From assembly GCF_009905375.1 (NCBI RefSeq), contig NC_133656.1:233377111-233441110 (forward strand): DNA of 64,000 nt, written 5' to 3'. Source of the DNA: Apium graveolens (taxonomy: Eukaryota; Streptophyta; Magnoliopsida; Apiales; Apiaceae). The position numbers were made by a program, and so were the translations under genes. The notes beneath the pieces are model-generated. The model did not search any database. It saw nothing but the letters and a program-made list of their open reading frames with translations, and was not told the DNA's origin. Positions 1 through 13,430 of the stretch are shown piece after piece; the first letter of the stretch is position 1, and each line of letters starts with the position of its first letter.

Positions 1-352
1 CATCCCCTTCTGAATATTGTTGAAGTACCAGCAGATTATGCTCAAACGACCAAGGTCCGCCCTCCAAAACTTTCCTTACATCCAAGATATGATAGAATAT
101 GAATGCATACCTTTGCTCTCCAAGGTCATGCACCTCTAACCCCTGCTTTGGTCGCCATAGGGACGCAAGTACATTCTGCATAGCGTTAAAGTTTATATTT
201 TTCTCTGTCAAAAACCTTCCAACCAGCATGAACTCATCCGTCGATTTTCTTACAATTTCTTCATCCGCTCCCAGTACTATACCACCCTCATCCTCATCCT
301 CAATCGAAAGTTTTGAATACAGATCTTCTAGTTTTTGATTATGATTAGCCAT
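1..352 (-). CDS. DUF4283-domain protein, LINE-type ORF1 (5' end only)
   Basis: An open frame starts at the ATG complementary to 350-352 and runs without a stop off the left edge (117 codons visible). After an acidic leader rich in Glu and Asp come segments typical of DUF4283: a VGRFLTEKNINFNAMQ stretch, then LASLWRP, a VHDLGEQRYAFIFYH stretch, and GGPWSFE. In plants this domain usually begins ORF1 or gag-like proteins of LINE non-LTR retrotransposons, or host-like copies of them, and is followed by a zinc knuckle that would lie outside the window. The frame is intact as far as it can be read, unlike almost every other element here. It could be a young LINE or a domesticated gene; the missing part decides. 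Confidence 0.75.
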   Translation of the reverse strand, partial: MANHNQKLEDLYSKLSIEDEDEGGIVLGADEEIVRKSTDEFMLVGRFLTEKNINFNAMQNVLASLWRPKQGLEVHDLGEQRYAFIFYHILDVRKVLEGGPWSFEHNLLVLQQYSEGD

Positions 353-1207
353 GAAATAAGATTCAATGATTAAACAGCAAAAAAATTATGAACTTGTCAC
401 AAAAATGAACAAGACAAAAAACTTGCATATTAGCAAGACTTACTTGGCTCCAAAACTGTTAATTTATTTAAATATGCAAAAACTTATTAGAAAGAAAGTT
501 ATAATTAACTCGTGAATTCTAAAAATTAGTCAAATAAATTTGTCAAGTGTAAATTTTTGACTAATTTTAATCGCGAATAAATTATTAATTGTACCGCGTA
601 TTTTGTCATAATAAATGTTAAGTATTCCCGTAATAAGTCGCTCCAAAAAAATGAATAAATGAGAAAAATATATTATTATATACAAATTTTATGAAATTTA
701 TAAAGGAATATTACCCAAAATACCTAGATTTTTAATCTTATTTTCTAAAATATTACCATTTTCCAAGTTATTTAAAAAAAACAAATTTTAAGTTTCAATT
801 TCAAAAATACGGTTTGCAACCGGTGTTATGCAACATAGTTTCAAGTTTTGAAAATGTTAATTTTGAGGTTGCATTAGTTGCATTTCAAATTTGTAACAAA
901 TCAACCTTAAAACCAATTTTAAAAAAAATTGCATGACTGGTTGCAGACGTTGCAAATAGTATTTTTAAAAATAAAATTTAAACATTTATAGTTTTGAAAA
1001 TAAGTTTAAAAAAGACAATATTTTTAAAATATTTTTTAAAAAATATTGTATTTTAAAAAACCATCTTTAAAAGCATATAAACTTAAAATTACCTGACATG
1101 TTTATAATGAATCTATTTTATTACAAATAAAGATTCCAAATCATATAATTAATATACAAATTACAGAGGGCCAAAATATGGCTAGTATGGTTATTTTTTA
1201 TCCCTGT
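353..1207. other. AT-rich intergenic sequence
   Basis: No coding signal on either strand. The stretch is AT-rich, with runs of A or T and loosely repeated 'gttgcaa/ttgcaac' words at 800-960. It includes the upstream region of the DUF4283 frame. Nothing else recognised. Confidence 0.6.
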
Positions 1208-1212
1208 TTGTT

Positions 1213-1554
1213 TGCAATGAACTCAGATGGACAGGCCCAACCAAAGAAGTTTATCGTGTACAAATGGACTAAAAAGCAAATAAATGGGCCAGTCCAAGAA
1301 GAATGACGGGGAATTTAGTAAAATGAAGAGGGAAAAACAGGAAGCAGGATAAAAAAACCTTAAAGAGGATCGAGGAAGGGAATTAGCGTTTTTTTATGCA
1401 AATTATAGTCTTTGCTTTATTGCGGACGAGATACTGGTATCTCGAAGATTCAGAATAACAAACCCAGGCTTGTAATTCGAAGTAATCTAGTAAAATATTG
1501 TGATAAACTCTTAAGTTCACTAAATTGCAACATAATACAACTTAATTCTACTCA
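1213..1554 (+). repeat. 5' LTR of the Reina-like element
   Basis: Begins TGCAATGAACTC and ends CTACTCA. It matches 17624-17965 along its whole length with scattered substitutions and small indels, for example the shared 'gaggatcgaggaagggaatta' region. The divergence points to an old insertion. Confidence 0.85.
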
Positions 1555-1556
1555 AT

Positions 1557-1568
1557 TGGTATTAGAGC
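1557..1568 (+). other. Primer binding site (initiator Met tRNA type)
   Basis: TGGTATTAGAGC lies two bases after the 5' LTR. It differs by one base from the usual plant gypsy/copia primer site TGGTATCAGAGC. Confidence 0.8.
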
Positions 1569-1609
1569 TCTAGATATATGGGACCTCCAACGAGCCTTAC
1601 AATAGATAC

Positions 1610-1985
1610 CCTAATGTTACAATTCACTGATCTATTGTAACAAAGAGGAAAACGTTACAATAGGCAACTACTGTAACACTAACAGACCCAAATGTAACGC
1701 AATATGAATGATACAATAGCTTGATCAAGATTGCATAAGTGGGGCCCATGTGGGACCCATATGTGTATGTGGGGGCCACGTGGACCCCCTATGGGTCCCA
1801 CATTGCCTATTATAACAGTAAATTTTATCCATTGTAACACCAATTTTTTTAGTTAGGCAACACTGGAATAAGTGTATTATAACAGTCTTTTTATCTATTG
1901 TAACACTAGTAACATAGGTAATGTAACATTATATGTAAACAAATGTTACACAAGAGCAAGCAAATGTAACAGTTATTCTAAACAT
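1610..1985. repeat. CACTA subterminal repeat zone (one end)
   Basis: At least ten copies of TGTAACA-like words in both orientations (near 1615, 1637, 1655, 1672, 1694, 1830, 1898, 1922, 1945 and 1965). They are mirrored by similar words at 13430-13590. In this superfamily such repeats are binding sites for the TNPA-type protein. Confidence 0.6.
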
Positions 1986-2358
1986 TTTTGAAATATAAGA
2001 TTTGATTTGAGAATAATCCATAATCAACAAAAACATCAAATCTGCATACATAAGAGTCTCGGCTCTGCAAACCAAAAACTACATAAGAGTAAATTCTCCA
2101 AACCATCCCCAACGCCAACGACGACCAAATTACTACAAATAATCTCATCCCAATGCCAACACCGCCAACAACGATGACAAAACTAGTACATAATTAATTC
2201 TGAACACCAAGGCAGGAGAGTCTCATCTCTCCAACACCAACAAGTACGACATAACTACTACATAGTCAAGTTTCTAAATACCAAGACATGAGAGTACAAA
2301 AGTAACCAAGTACACGATAAACATGAAACTTGATAACATATTTAACAATTGAGCTTAT

Positions 2359-5300
2359 TTAAGAACTGTCGCCTGCTTGAGTGGCAAGAGTGATTGGAGT
2401 GCCATTGTCGTCTTGATCGCTTGAGATGGTAGCACAAAAGTCTCCAATATCACACTTCATACCAGAATTCGCCTCTGCTAGTTTTTTTAGCATCCAAACC
2501 ATGTTCTCCTAGACTTTTCTGTTTACCTTGGTTTCAATTTTACTCTCCAGATTTCGAGATATCTTTGCGGTCAACTCATCAATGGCAGGTTCAGGAAGAG
2601 ATGGATTGTTTTCTGAGGCAAGTACTGTACCTTGCCTTCCCACCAACCAATCTCGTCCATGTTTTCCACTGAGAAGCATCGCATCGGCATCATTTCCTTA
2701 TTTCAGCATCTCGTCAATGGAATCCTATAAGACAAATTTGCATAAATTTGTTAAAGGATAAACTAAGTTTTTTTGATTTACAACTAAATATAACTACAAT
2801 TCTTTAGTGGACTATAAGATAAATTTACCTAAATTTGTTATAGGTAAAACAAACTCAGGTTCATTATTTACAACTAAATATACTTACAATTCTTTTCTGA
2901 ATTATATCCCTGTTTGTCTTATATTTGCGCCCTTTTTTGTGCTTACGACTTTCGAAATAGACTTTAACTTGTAATGGGGAGGCCTGATTTGGGTCTTTAT
3001 TTTTCTGGCATGTACAAAAAATAATATGACAATTAGGGAATTCATTATTATAAATGTAAAATAAAAAATAAAAAACAATAATGATATATGGGCCAAGAAA
3101 ATATCAATCTGATTAATAATAAGTAGAGCAACTAATTTAATAATTATCTGAATATTTTTTAGTCTGATTAATAATCTGACTAATATTGAGACTATATTGG
3201 TTTTGCAATTATACCTAAATATAATAATTTCACTTATACAATTAAAATAATGTCATACCAGTTTCTCCTTAACTTCAACAAGAGTTTTACGACTAAGTGT
3301 TTGAGGGTCAGTATAAGAATTACGACGGGCTGCATTTTCCTCTGCAAGTACCTGTTACAAATAAAAAAAAACAAATCTCTAATCTCAACTCAAATTGATA
3401 TTGGATGCCAAATAAATGAAGCTAAATGTGTTGACCTGAACTTCTTCGTCTGCCTAATACTTCAACAAAACCTTAAAATCTGGAATTTCATGCGGCCTGT
3501 TTTGAATCCTTTTCTCGTCACTGTGATATTTTGTATAATGTGCCTTTTTGACACGTGACTTGTGCACTCTCCGAAGAGTATTAATTGTCTTGTTTAAATA
3601 CTTTTTCCCGTGTGCATGAATATCATACCTATCCTATAATATGTTAAACACAAACTTTGCATTATCTCAATGCACATGTAGTAATAAGACTGAAATTTCA
3701 GGCTAATTGGTAAAACTGAGAATACCAGAGTATATTGCACTATAATTTCTTCAATTCTTGTGGAACAACATGCCAGTTAACATGAGTAAGCGACACATGA
3801 TCCTTGACTAGGGTCCCCAGAAAATTACTCAACTCAAATCTAATTTCCCTTTCTCCAATTGGCTGACCCATTTACTGAATTTAATGACTAGCTTTTCATT
3901 AGCACTCCTACCTTGAACTTTCAACATTTTTATCCGTCCTCGAGGTTTTTTAGGACCTGGCCACATATGAACAATATAATAGAAAATTGCGGGTCATAGT
4001 TGCTATATAATTGTTAATAATCTTACAAGTACATACTCAAGTGTCATGTTTATTACCTTTTTCAACAACTTCTTGGTAATTCTGTAAACTCGACTCACCA
4101 ACATCCTCTATCATTGGATCAACTTCAAGATTCTGCATCTGACGTTCCCGCAACGCTATATTAGCGGCAACTGATCCACTTTCAAAATTGGCACACTATG
4201 TCAACAGTTTACTACAAGTTGGATTGATAAGTTTTCGAGCAGATGAACTCTTTGCTTCCGTGTTCGTAGTCGTGGCTGCAGTGGCTCGGGAACCAGTTCT
4301 GGGACCAGGTGGTAGTGTCTTTTTTTCCTTCACAGAATAAATTCTCTCTATATATGAAACAAATAGAATGAAGTAAAAATTTAAGCATAATTAGTATAAA
4401 TCAAAACAACGAGTAAACGGATGAAGTGAAAAATAGACATTAAGTGGATTATAATCATAATACTCCCCTTCTTGATTATTAAGAACAATTATGAAAAAAA
4501 CAAAATAAATAAATATATATATATAAGTACTTATGTCGACACTCACCACCTAGATGTGTTATTTCAAATAAAATGTTAAAATTCAATTAAGTGAATTAAG
4601 TATATATTATGACTTAATGTATATTTTTCACTTCATCAAAATGTTAAAATATTATGACTGAGACGAAACAAGAAGACTAAATGAAGTATTAAATTGTTAA
4701 TATTCAAATAATTGACCTAATTAAGTCAATTAAGTGAATTTTACCGAAAATTGCAGTCTCATACTTAAATTAGTTAGGGAAGATGCGTATACCTTTGGCG
4801 AATCATCACTATCACTTTCCCTCTCATTTTCCAAGACATATTCATCTGGAACCTCATTGTCTTTCTCTTTCCCCTTGAATTTCTGCATTGTAGGTGGTGT
4901 TGGATTAGTCCCATATTTACCTAACCCAAGTTCATCAAACTTTGCCCTGTTTTCTTGCACACGTTTCTTTTTAAGTAGCTCATACTTATTCATTCCTTGC
5001 GACGGCTGTTCCAGTAACTGCAACACATTGTAACAGTTCCAAAACACAATTAATTATCCTTGTTTTTTATTTAGACATTACACCAAATTTACATTCATGC
5101 TAGTTTGACTACATAGGGGCATAGGAAAATTAATTACAAAATTAGTAAAAATGACTACCTTAACAGCAATGTCATTCTTCCCTGTACTTTTGCCATTTAT
5201 CTTGTCTCCATGTAAATTCAACTTCCTTCTCGCTGTTCATTTTGGATTAACAGTCTTTCTTCAAGTTCTTGAGTCTCCGCAACTGGAATATTACACTTTC

Positions 5301-6070
5301 GTGGTGATAAAATCCTCTTGGGCAGCTCAGGTGACTTCTACTTGTTCATCTTTCTTTGTTGTTCCTGTTGGGCTGGTGTGAAGTCATAAATTTACGCTTC
5401 CCTTGGTCCTTGGTTGACCCTGTGAAAGAATATTGAACAGTCATGGTAAACATACGGCACTAGTGAATATGTATTTAAGTGTGTGTCTATATACATGTGG
5501 GATTAGTATTTTCGAGAATTTTTCTCTTGGAGTTTATGCTCACTAAGATCCAATTGATACGGTGTTGGTTTTGACTTATGATTAGGATAAATATTTGGAG
5601 TATATAACAAAATTTAATTATTCACTGTCAAAGCAAGGAATGGTTATAATAAATTCTTATCGAGTAGAAATGTCATTAGGCCTCTTAAATAAATCTCAAA
5701 TATGTTTACCTTGAATTAGGTTCTTTCTCGATCGTATAATTACCCATGGCTGCATCTGAACTGAAGGTTCCACTTCTTTGTCAATAACAGTGTCAACATA
5801 CAAATGAAGTTCATGATCCTGCTTAGTTTCATTTACAAGATCCATCAATTCTTTATCGCGTGTCAGCAATTTCCAAACATCAGCAACTTTGGTTTACACC
5901 CCTCCAATTTCTGTCAACTTCATGTAATGTTTGACATATTCCATAAGCACGCTATATGAGAATTCTGAAGTATCCAGTCTATTAGCAATAAAGCTTTGTC
6001 CACCGTGATAAGTAGTCTTCTTAAAAAATCCATCATAGTGCAGATTTAAAGTCACACATTTTTCTTCCAT
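2359..6070 (-). pseudogene. TNPA-like CACTA second gene (Transposase_24 family), degenerate
   Basis: Translated pieces of the minus strand line up in family order. First, near 6070-5894, is a segment starting MEEKCVTLNLHYDG that resembles the PB1-like domain of plant transposon proteins. Next comes a Glu-rich stretch (5000-4790) with MNKYELLKKKRVQENRAKF, ending at a plausible splice donor. After this are a TGSRATAATTT stretch (about 4300), GPKKPRGRIKML (about 3950), the Transposase_24 core GQPIGEREIRFELSNFLG (about 3860), a DEKRIQNRPHEIPDFKVLLK-type segment (about 3500), and a C-terminus with IDELTAKISRNLESKIETK ending at a TAA at 2359-2361. The protein is expected to bind subterminal repeats. 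Stops (one at about 5893) and frameshifts break the frame; intron boundaries are uncertain. Confidence 0.7.
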
Positions 6071-6512
6071 CCTACATAAAATGGAAATAAGATTATTAGA
6101 ATAAGCCGAATACATGAAAATGATATAAAAATTACAAATATATGCAATATTGATAAACAGATACGAGCACATTTAAACAGATGCAATATTAATAAAAAAA
6201 TAGAAATACATGAAAATTATATATAAAAATTAGAAACAAATGCAATATTCATGTAAACATATGCGAGCATATTTAAATAAATGTAGTATTTATACATGAA
6301 CGCTTTAAATATTGATGTTAAAAAACAGAAATACATGAAAATGATATAAAAAACAGAGATACAAGAAAATAAAACATATGCGTTCGATTCAAATTTTAGC
6401 AGTTAATATTTTAACCACAAACTTGATATATTCAGAGTATAATAACCAAACTAAGAAATAATAGAAATACATGAATTTGTCTTAAGGATTATATCTTGAA
6501 CTGAAACAGATA

Positions 6513-9500
6513 TTAAACATCTTGATTTTCCACTTCAGTTTGTGGAATAGGAATTTGTTTTTTAGGGACATCATCCCTAAACCAATTAAATTCACCATCT
6601 TGATTAATAATATCATGATTATCAAGATGGTTGTGGTCATTATGATCTTCAGTTTGAGTTTGGTCATCGGCGTCGTCGCACCAGTCCCTTGGTAACTTTT
6701 TAATAACACAGTGCGTCATATTTTTAGTCGGATCTTCGACATAAAAATTTGTTGCACTTGTGAAGCCAACACGTATGGATCTGATTTGCTGTACAACTTT
6801 TTAAAATTCAATTTGGTGAAACCAAATGAATCCTTCTCTTCTTGGTACCAACAACACTTGAAAAGAATCACTGGAAACGCTCCCCAATAGTCAACTTTAA
6901 TAATTTCTATAACTGATCCATAGTAATTGACGGCCCCGATGATTGGGTTTTCATCTTTCGCACTCGCAAAGCTAGTGGTTACAGCGGTAAAAAATACGCC
7001 GTTGTTTTATGTAGTGCATTTGGAATCTCTGTTTTTGTATGAAATCAAATTCATTAACCACATAGCCACTAAACCTCGTAGCTATTCGGTTAGGACCCAG
7101 TGCAAGCAAACGTAGATCAGTTGAAATGTTGAACATTTTTTCCACCTCTTTTTTCAACCATTTCCAAAAAACTTCGGAGTGTGTTTGTTCTCTTCTGTAT
7201 TTTTTTGAGTTGGAATCACCATCCACTAAAGTCCGATGATTCCTATAAAAATTTATGTTGAAACAGTTTTAGAAGAAAGACAAAGTTCAAAATTTATAGT
7301 TTTCACTAAATGAAGTAGGGTTTAAAAAGCTTACTCAATTAATGTCTCAATTTCTTGATTGCCACAATTGAAAAGAATGTAGGTATGGCACGCTTTCCAC
7401 TCCAAATAATTTAAATGAATAACTTTTCCGTCTTTATTTCTTCTTGTTCCAATATGATACTCCACATTTGCTATTTTTGCTCCAATATCAGTTGATTCAC
7501 CACCCAAAAAACTTGAGCAGAATGTGACACACTCCTCAGCCAAGTAGCCTTCTACAATTAAACCTTCGGGTTTGCTCCTATTACGAACGTAATTTTTTAG
7601 CTTTCCAAGATAACGCTCAATAGGATACATACATCGCAGATGCTCTGGTCCGCAATACCGAATTTCTTTACAAAGATGAACGGGAAGGTGCACCATGATA
7701 TCAAAGAAGGCAGGGGAAAATAATCTCAAATTCACAAAGGATGTCAACAATTTCTTCTTGCAGCCTCTTGATATCATCCAAGTGAATGACCTTAGTCCAT
7801 AAACCCCTAAGAAATGCGCTAAATTTGATTAACGGTTTTATAACATCAGCTTTTAATGATTTCTTCACAGCAAATTGTAACAAGTAGTGGAGTATAAAAT
7901 GCGCGTCATGGCTCATATACCCCGTTACCTGCCTCTCGTCTATGTGCACTTACATACTGATATTGGAGGCACAACCGTAAAGAAGTTTCATATTCTTCAA
8001 TACCTTGCAAAACAGTTCTTTCTCCTTATTTGTCATGTCAAAGATTGAGGCAGAAATTTCAAACTTCTTCCCATCGGCAGATTTAACCGGATGAAGGGAA
8101 TTTCGAATCTCCATTTCTTGTAAATCCAAACGGGCAGCTAAGGGTGTGTTTGGTATTGCTGTTGCAGACAGTAACAGTAGCTTTTCGCTGAAAAGCAGTT
8201 AAAAAACTGTTTGGTAAAATTTAAAAGCTGCTTTTTCTGAAAAGTGCTTTTGGCTTAAAAGCTGCTGTTAGAGAAAGCAAGTCCCCCCATGCTTTTAGAA
8301 AAAGCTGCTTTTCAGCTGTTGCGGGAAGCAGATGCTGATTTCACCATCAAACCTTACCAAAAGCATCATTATTTTTAATTTTTTGCATCAAAACATATAC
8401 GTATCAAAAAAATTACCAAACAGTAATCTGATTTTTACAACAGCACTTTTTTTAACAGCACAACAATTTTTAACAGCAATCCCAAACAGAGCCTAAGTGA
8501 TCTTTTAACTTCCCTCAAATATTAAATAAAGTACCTAATATTTTGTCATAAATGTTTTTTCGATATGCATAACGTCGAGGTTATGTCGGAGTAGATTATG
8601 CTTCTGATAAGACAAATAAAAAAATTGACTTCTTTTTAAAAGGGGTGTTATTTTCTCGCTTTCTCTTCTTCTTAATCTTTTTCCCAAAATGGTTTTCAAA
8701 CCCAACCAACAATTGATCAACATCTGTTCTCGTTAATGGTTGTGGACTCTGCCTCATTTCAATCTGCCCATTAAATTATTTCTTGTCAAACCTCCATTTG
8801 TGCAATGGATTAAGAAACCTTTTGTGATGCATGTAACACATTTTTTTGCTATGTTTCAGATATTCCTAACATGTCTCATAACGACACACCGGACATGCCA
8901 GCTTACCGTTTGTGCTCCAACCGGAAATCATAGCGTATCCTGAAAAGTTGCTTATGGTCCATAACATCGCTGCTCGTAAATTAAAATTATGATAAGTCAT
9001 GGCATCATATATTTGGACACCAAAACCCCATAATTCTTTTAACTCAGAAATTAATGGTTGCATCTACACGTCGATACTGTTTGAAGGAGAATCTGGACCC
9101 GATATCAACGTCGAAAGAATTAAATTTTCTTGTTTCATGCTAAACCAAGGCGGGAGGTTGTAGTTTACTAGTATAATTGGCCATGTACAATGACTAGCTT
9201 TTGTACGAAAAGGACATAATCCATCAGCAGCTACGCCTAGTCTTATATTTCGTATTTTTGAAGAAAAATTGGGATAATTTGCATCCATTGTCTTCCAAGA
9301 TTCGGCATCAGCCGAATGCCTCAATTTCCCATCTCTTATTCATTCCGTTTTATGCCATGTCATGAGCTTCGAGTATTCTTTGCACATGAACAACCTCTGC
9401 AACTTCGGTTTTAAAGGGAAGTATTTCATCACATTTGTTGGAACCTTGCTAATCAACTTGGTCGGATCATTAAGAGCAATAGAGCCTTTATTTTCTTGTA

Positions 9501-10203
9501 AAATCCACCTCGAAACCCCACAAGTATCACAAACTTGTTTATCTTCATTTTCGGCCCATGTAACATGCAACTATTTGGACATGCATGTATTTTATAATAA
9601 TCAAGACCTAAGTCTTTAATTATATTTTTCGCAGCGTCGAAGGATAATGGTACATTGTTTTCTGGAAAGGCATATTTTATTAAAACTAATAAATCCCCAA
9701 AGGCGGACTCGGTAATTCCATGAACACACTTTAGGTGATAAATCTGATCATAAAACTAAGTTGAGAAAATTTTGTGCAGCCCGGATATAACGGTTGATTT
9801 CCCTCTTCGACAAGCTGATAAAACTTTCTAGCCTCCAGATTTGGTCCTTGTTCTACATTCTGAAACCTCCTGCCCGTACAATCAAACATCGCTCCTAAAT
9901 TATCTTCGAAACTGGTCCCCATTTCACAACCCTTAAAATCCGTGGATTTTTTTACTTTGGCTTGTAAAATCTTACAAAACCACTGGACATGTAACAAAGA
10001 AGGCCCTCTGTAAATTAAATGATCGTAAATTACATCTTGACGATGCAACATACAATCATTACAATCTTTGCAGGAGCACTTCATTTCATCACCTTTGGAA
10101 AAAAGGGAAATGCCTTTTTCACAAACAATTGCATCCCCTTTTTATACTCTCTGTTGGATCTTGGAAGTCCTATCCAGTTATTCAAATCATTATCAGGTTC
10201 CAT
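6513..10203 (-). pseudogene. TNP2-like CACTA transposase, degenerate
   Basis: Domains occur in the usual order on the minus strand. A transposase-associated N-terminus (WIGLPRSNREYKKGM near 10170, then a Cys-rich CSCKDCNDC stretch) precedes the TNP2 core, with YPGCTKFSQLSF (9770), CDTCGVSRW (9510), KVPTNVMKYFPLKPKLQRLF (9420), NYNLPPWFSMKQ (9140), IDV and PLISELKELW (9040), GWSTNGKLACPVC (8900) and LRHNLDVMHIEKTF (8580). DUF4218 follows (PAFFDIMVHLPVHL at 7700, MYPIERYLGKLKNYVRN) and then a DUF4216-like end (7000-6520). It would cut and paste CACTA ends. Frameshifts, stops and an MITE inside the DUF4218-proximal exon (8142-8493) inactivate it. It lies head-to-tail with the TNPA-like gene. Confidence 0.85.
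8142..8493. mobile_element. PIF/Harbinger (Tourist-like) MITE
   Basis: A 352 bp element with terminal inverted repeats: the left starts GGGTGTGTTTGGTATTGCTG and the right complement starts GGCTCTGTTTGGGATTGCTG. It is flanked by a TAA duplication (8139-8141 and 8494-8496), the 3 bp TWA target type of PIF/Harbinger. The interior is rich in 'aaaagctgctttt' hairpin words and has no coding capacity. It splits the TNP2-like reading frame between the LRHNLDVMHIEK motif and the LARLDLQEMEIRNSLHP segment. Confidence 0.85.
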
Positions 10204-10379
10204 TTCTAAAACCTAGGCCCTTTCCAAGATTGCACCTATAAAGCCGAATTAATTAAATATATACAATATATCGATATTCATAGTAAAATATGAATACAAA
10301 CATAACAAAAAATTTATATATATAATATTTAACGTTGTATTCCTCTTCTTCATGATACATTACCAGGGCATGATATAAG

Positions 10380-11862
10380 TGTTAGTGTTTATGCCCTAGA
10401 GACAACACTATGATGTTTTAGTTTAAGACATTAGGATTATTAATGTTTATGTTCTATCGATTATTCTCTTTATAATTTATTAATTCTTAATTTACTGCGA
10501 TATAAATGTTAGATTAATAAATGTCCATAAAATATGATATGCAATTCTATATTTCTAAGTACGTAACTTAGAAATGAGATTATGAGAATAATATCAATAT
10601 TCCTAAAGGTCCTTAGTCGAGTGTTATTATTAAGGGACAATAATAATGTATTAAGACTGGTGTGTTTGTTGACTGATAATCACATCTCATTGATCATAGG
10701 TATAGTGATACTAAAGTCAAAAACACAAGAAGATGTATATGTACATTGTGCTGGACAGACCCAATGTGAGATTCTACATGTCTGTTGTGTCATAAGTAAT
10801 TCTCACAGTGATAATGATGTAATGGTCCTTAGACCTGAAGTCATTATATTTCTATACGAGAAATAATATACATTGATTCCATTAAAAGTTATCCTTGACC
10901 GGGTAATGATAAAAGTGGACATTGGGTATATTATGAATCGTATGAGAAATATGAATGAGATGTGATTTAACCCGCCTATTTTAGGAGTGATATTATTGGC
11001 CTCTTGTGTGAGCTAGACTATGAAATGCGTGGCCACGCTCAAATGTTGATTTGATATGATAGTCTACTCATTGATCAAGAAAACTTGGATTAAACTATGA
11101 TGAGGATGACACATTACATGCCTCTAGTTTAATCTATAAACTAGATTCAATTATTATTATTTGGGTAGTAATGATGTATTACTAGATGCCGCTCATTGTT
11201 ACGATTTTAAATTAGATTTGAAATTCGTTGCCAACGTAATAATAACCTATAGGGTCACACACTAAGAATGTTTGAAGGATTATTTAATTTAAATTATATT
11301 AAAGTAATTCGAATTATTTATAATATTAATTAAGTATGACTTAATTAATTAGATAAATATTGATATTCGAATTTACTAATATTAATTATGAAATTTATTT
11401 GTTAAATAATTAAGTGAGACTTTATTATAATACAAATAGGAATTTTGAATTAATAATAACTCCTAATTAGTTAAGAGTTATAATTCATTTTTCTACTCTC
11501 TATATAATATATCTTGTGTGGCTGATTTTGTGTGCAAGACTTTTACTAAAACCCTAGCCACCAAGAGAGAAAATGGAGAGAACAAGAAGAAACGAGTTTG
11601 TGCTAGTACACATCCAATCCTTGAGTTCAAGCATTCGTGAGGATACCGATAGAGCGTAGATCGCGAGAGCGGGATGCGTGGTGATTGAATAAGCTTTGGA
11701 TCTCCATTAGTCAACCAATTTATAAAGCTTCTTAAGGTAAACAATCCGATCTACGGATTAAATATCTATTTTTCGCATGGATCCTGCGGTGGGTTTCGAA
11801 AATTTTGCTTTTCACGTTTTTAATTACTGTTTTCGTTGCGTTTATGTGCTCGAAACCCAACA
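10380..11862 (+). repeat. Solo LTR of a copia (SIRE/Maximus-like) element
   Basis: A 1,483 bp block starts TGTTAGTGTTTATGCCC and ends CGAAACCCAACA. It is flanked by a perfect 5 bp duplication ATAAG (10375-10379 and 11863-11867), with no internal region or second copy in the window, so it is a solo LTR. A TATA-like CTATATAATATA lies near 11500, in the position of an LTR promoter. The 'TGTTAGTGTTTATGCCCTAGAG' start recalls SIRE/Maximus copia LTRs; that assignment is from memory. It sits upstream of the TNP2-like gene inside the CACTA element. Confidence 0.8.
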
Positions 11863-11867
11863 ATAAG

Positions 11868-13430
11868 TACTTTAGGAGCAAGACATATTAACATAAATTT
11901 AACTGTTGTTCTATATATAACATAAATTTAACTAGGTTCCATTACATGGCGGTGGTTGTCAAACTTGGACTCCAAATAGAAATATATAAAGATAATTAAA
12001 ATACACTTATACCAATATATATCCCTAATTATTTACACTACATTTTCAATTTAATTCAATAAATACTATCACTGGTTAAAATATAAGTTTTAAGGTTAGA
12101 ATTGTTATTTAATTTTTTGACTTAGTTAACAATATAATTCTCTACAAAAAATATATATTATTAAGTATGGCTATTTCCCATAATAAAAAACAGAAAAAAA
12201 TTATTAGCTAGAGAGAACTAGAAAGGGAAGAGTAAACCAGGGCCATCGAATTTAGTCTATCTCAAATCGTACAACACACATATAAGGGTCATTAGATGAC
12301 CTGGTCTGGTAGGGGTAAATGATAAACATGAACAGAAAAACAGTACTCTTTGGTAAATCCCATTACCAGGACACAATATCGTCACCTTAACAATACTAAT
12401 ATACGTAATTACCGAGTCTGGACCGGATTAAACTGCAACAGCTTTAGAGATATTGCGGAACTAGCCATATACCTAATTTAATATACGTAATAACCTAAGC
12501 CATGAATAAACATATTTCCACAACATATATCTCTTATTATTACTAATCAGTTCACAAAAAGCGTGCAAGAGATAGTGTGAAACCAGCAAAAGGATGTATA
12601 AATATAACAACTTTCTCACATCAAAACAATAAACACATTTTGCAATTTTCCAATTTACCTCATCAGTAGAAGGAATATCAAACAAAATATAGTTATTTGA
12701 ACTGGCATCGAATCACATTACATTAACATTTTCGACACTTTAACCGAACAATCAAGAAATACCAAAACATACTAAATTTCAACTTAACAACAAATAACAA
12801 ATAAATCAAGTAAATATATAAATCGAATATGATAAGAAAAATAAATATAACCAATCGAATACACACATGCATACGACTAAAGACCCAAGTGAATATCAAA
12901 ACCCAAGTATAAGTACAAACCTTACTGAAAGTTTTAACTCCAGACTATAAATGAGGAAAAACCCCAATTGGAAAGCCCTAATCGACTGAAATTTCATAAT
13001 GAAAGAAAAGACATTAGTACGGGAAAGTAAATTTGTTTAAATTGGAGCAAGTATGTTAACAATTACCGGTTAATTGGAGCAAAAACACAAAAGCCCCAAT
13101 TTGAAGACCTATAAAATAAATGAAGAAATTAGTACGGGCCTTATGTTCATTTTGGAGGGAAAACTGCCGCTTCTTTTTCACCAAAAGGTTCAGCAATTTT
13201 TAATTTTTAATATTTATTTTTAATTTTTAATTTTTTAAATTTTAATAATAAATTATTATTTATTAAATAATGAACCACCAAAGTTACTTTTTTATTTATT
13301 TACAATAACTTTCGTAATTTGATGTTACATTCATGATTAATTAATAATTCAAAATATAATTTTAATACTAGTTATGTAGTAATATTTTCACTTTAAAATT
13401 ATTAAAAATTAAAAAGTACCTAATGTAACA
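11868..13430. other. Non-coding interior of the CACTA element
   Basis: AT-rich sequence without coding signal, between the solo LTR and the right subterminal zone. It corresponds to the promoter and left-arm side of the TNP2-like gene. No further feature recognised. Confidence 0.5.

Noticed and set aside
3250..3558. 102-codon plus-strand frame
   Set aside because: Opposite strand of the TNPA-like pseudogene, where the minus strand shows the family motifs.
11493..11744. 83-codon minus-strand frame
   Set aside because: Lies within the solo LTR and has no recognisable protein similarity.
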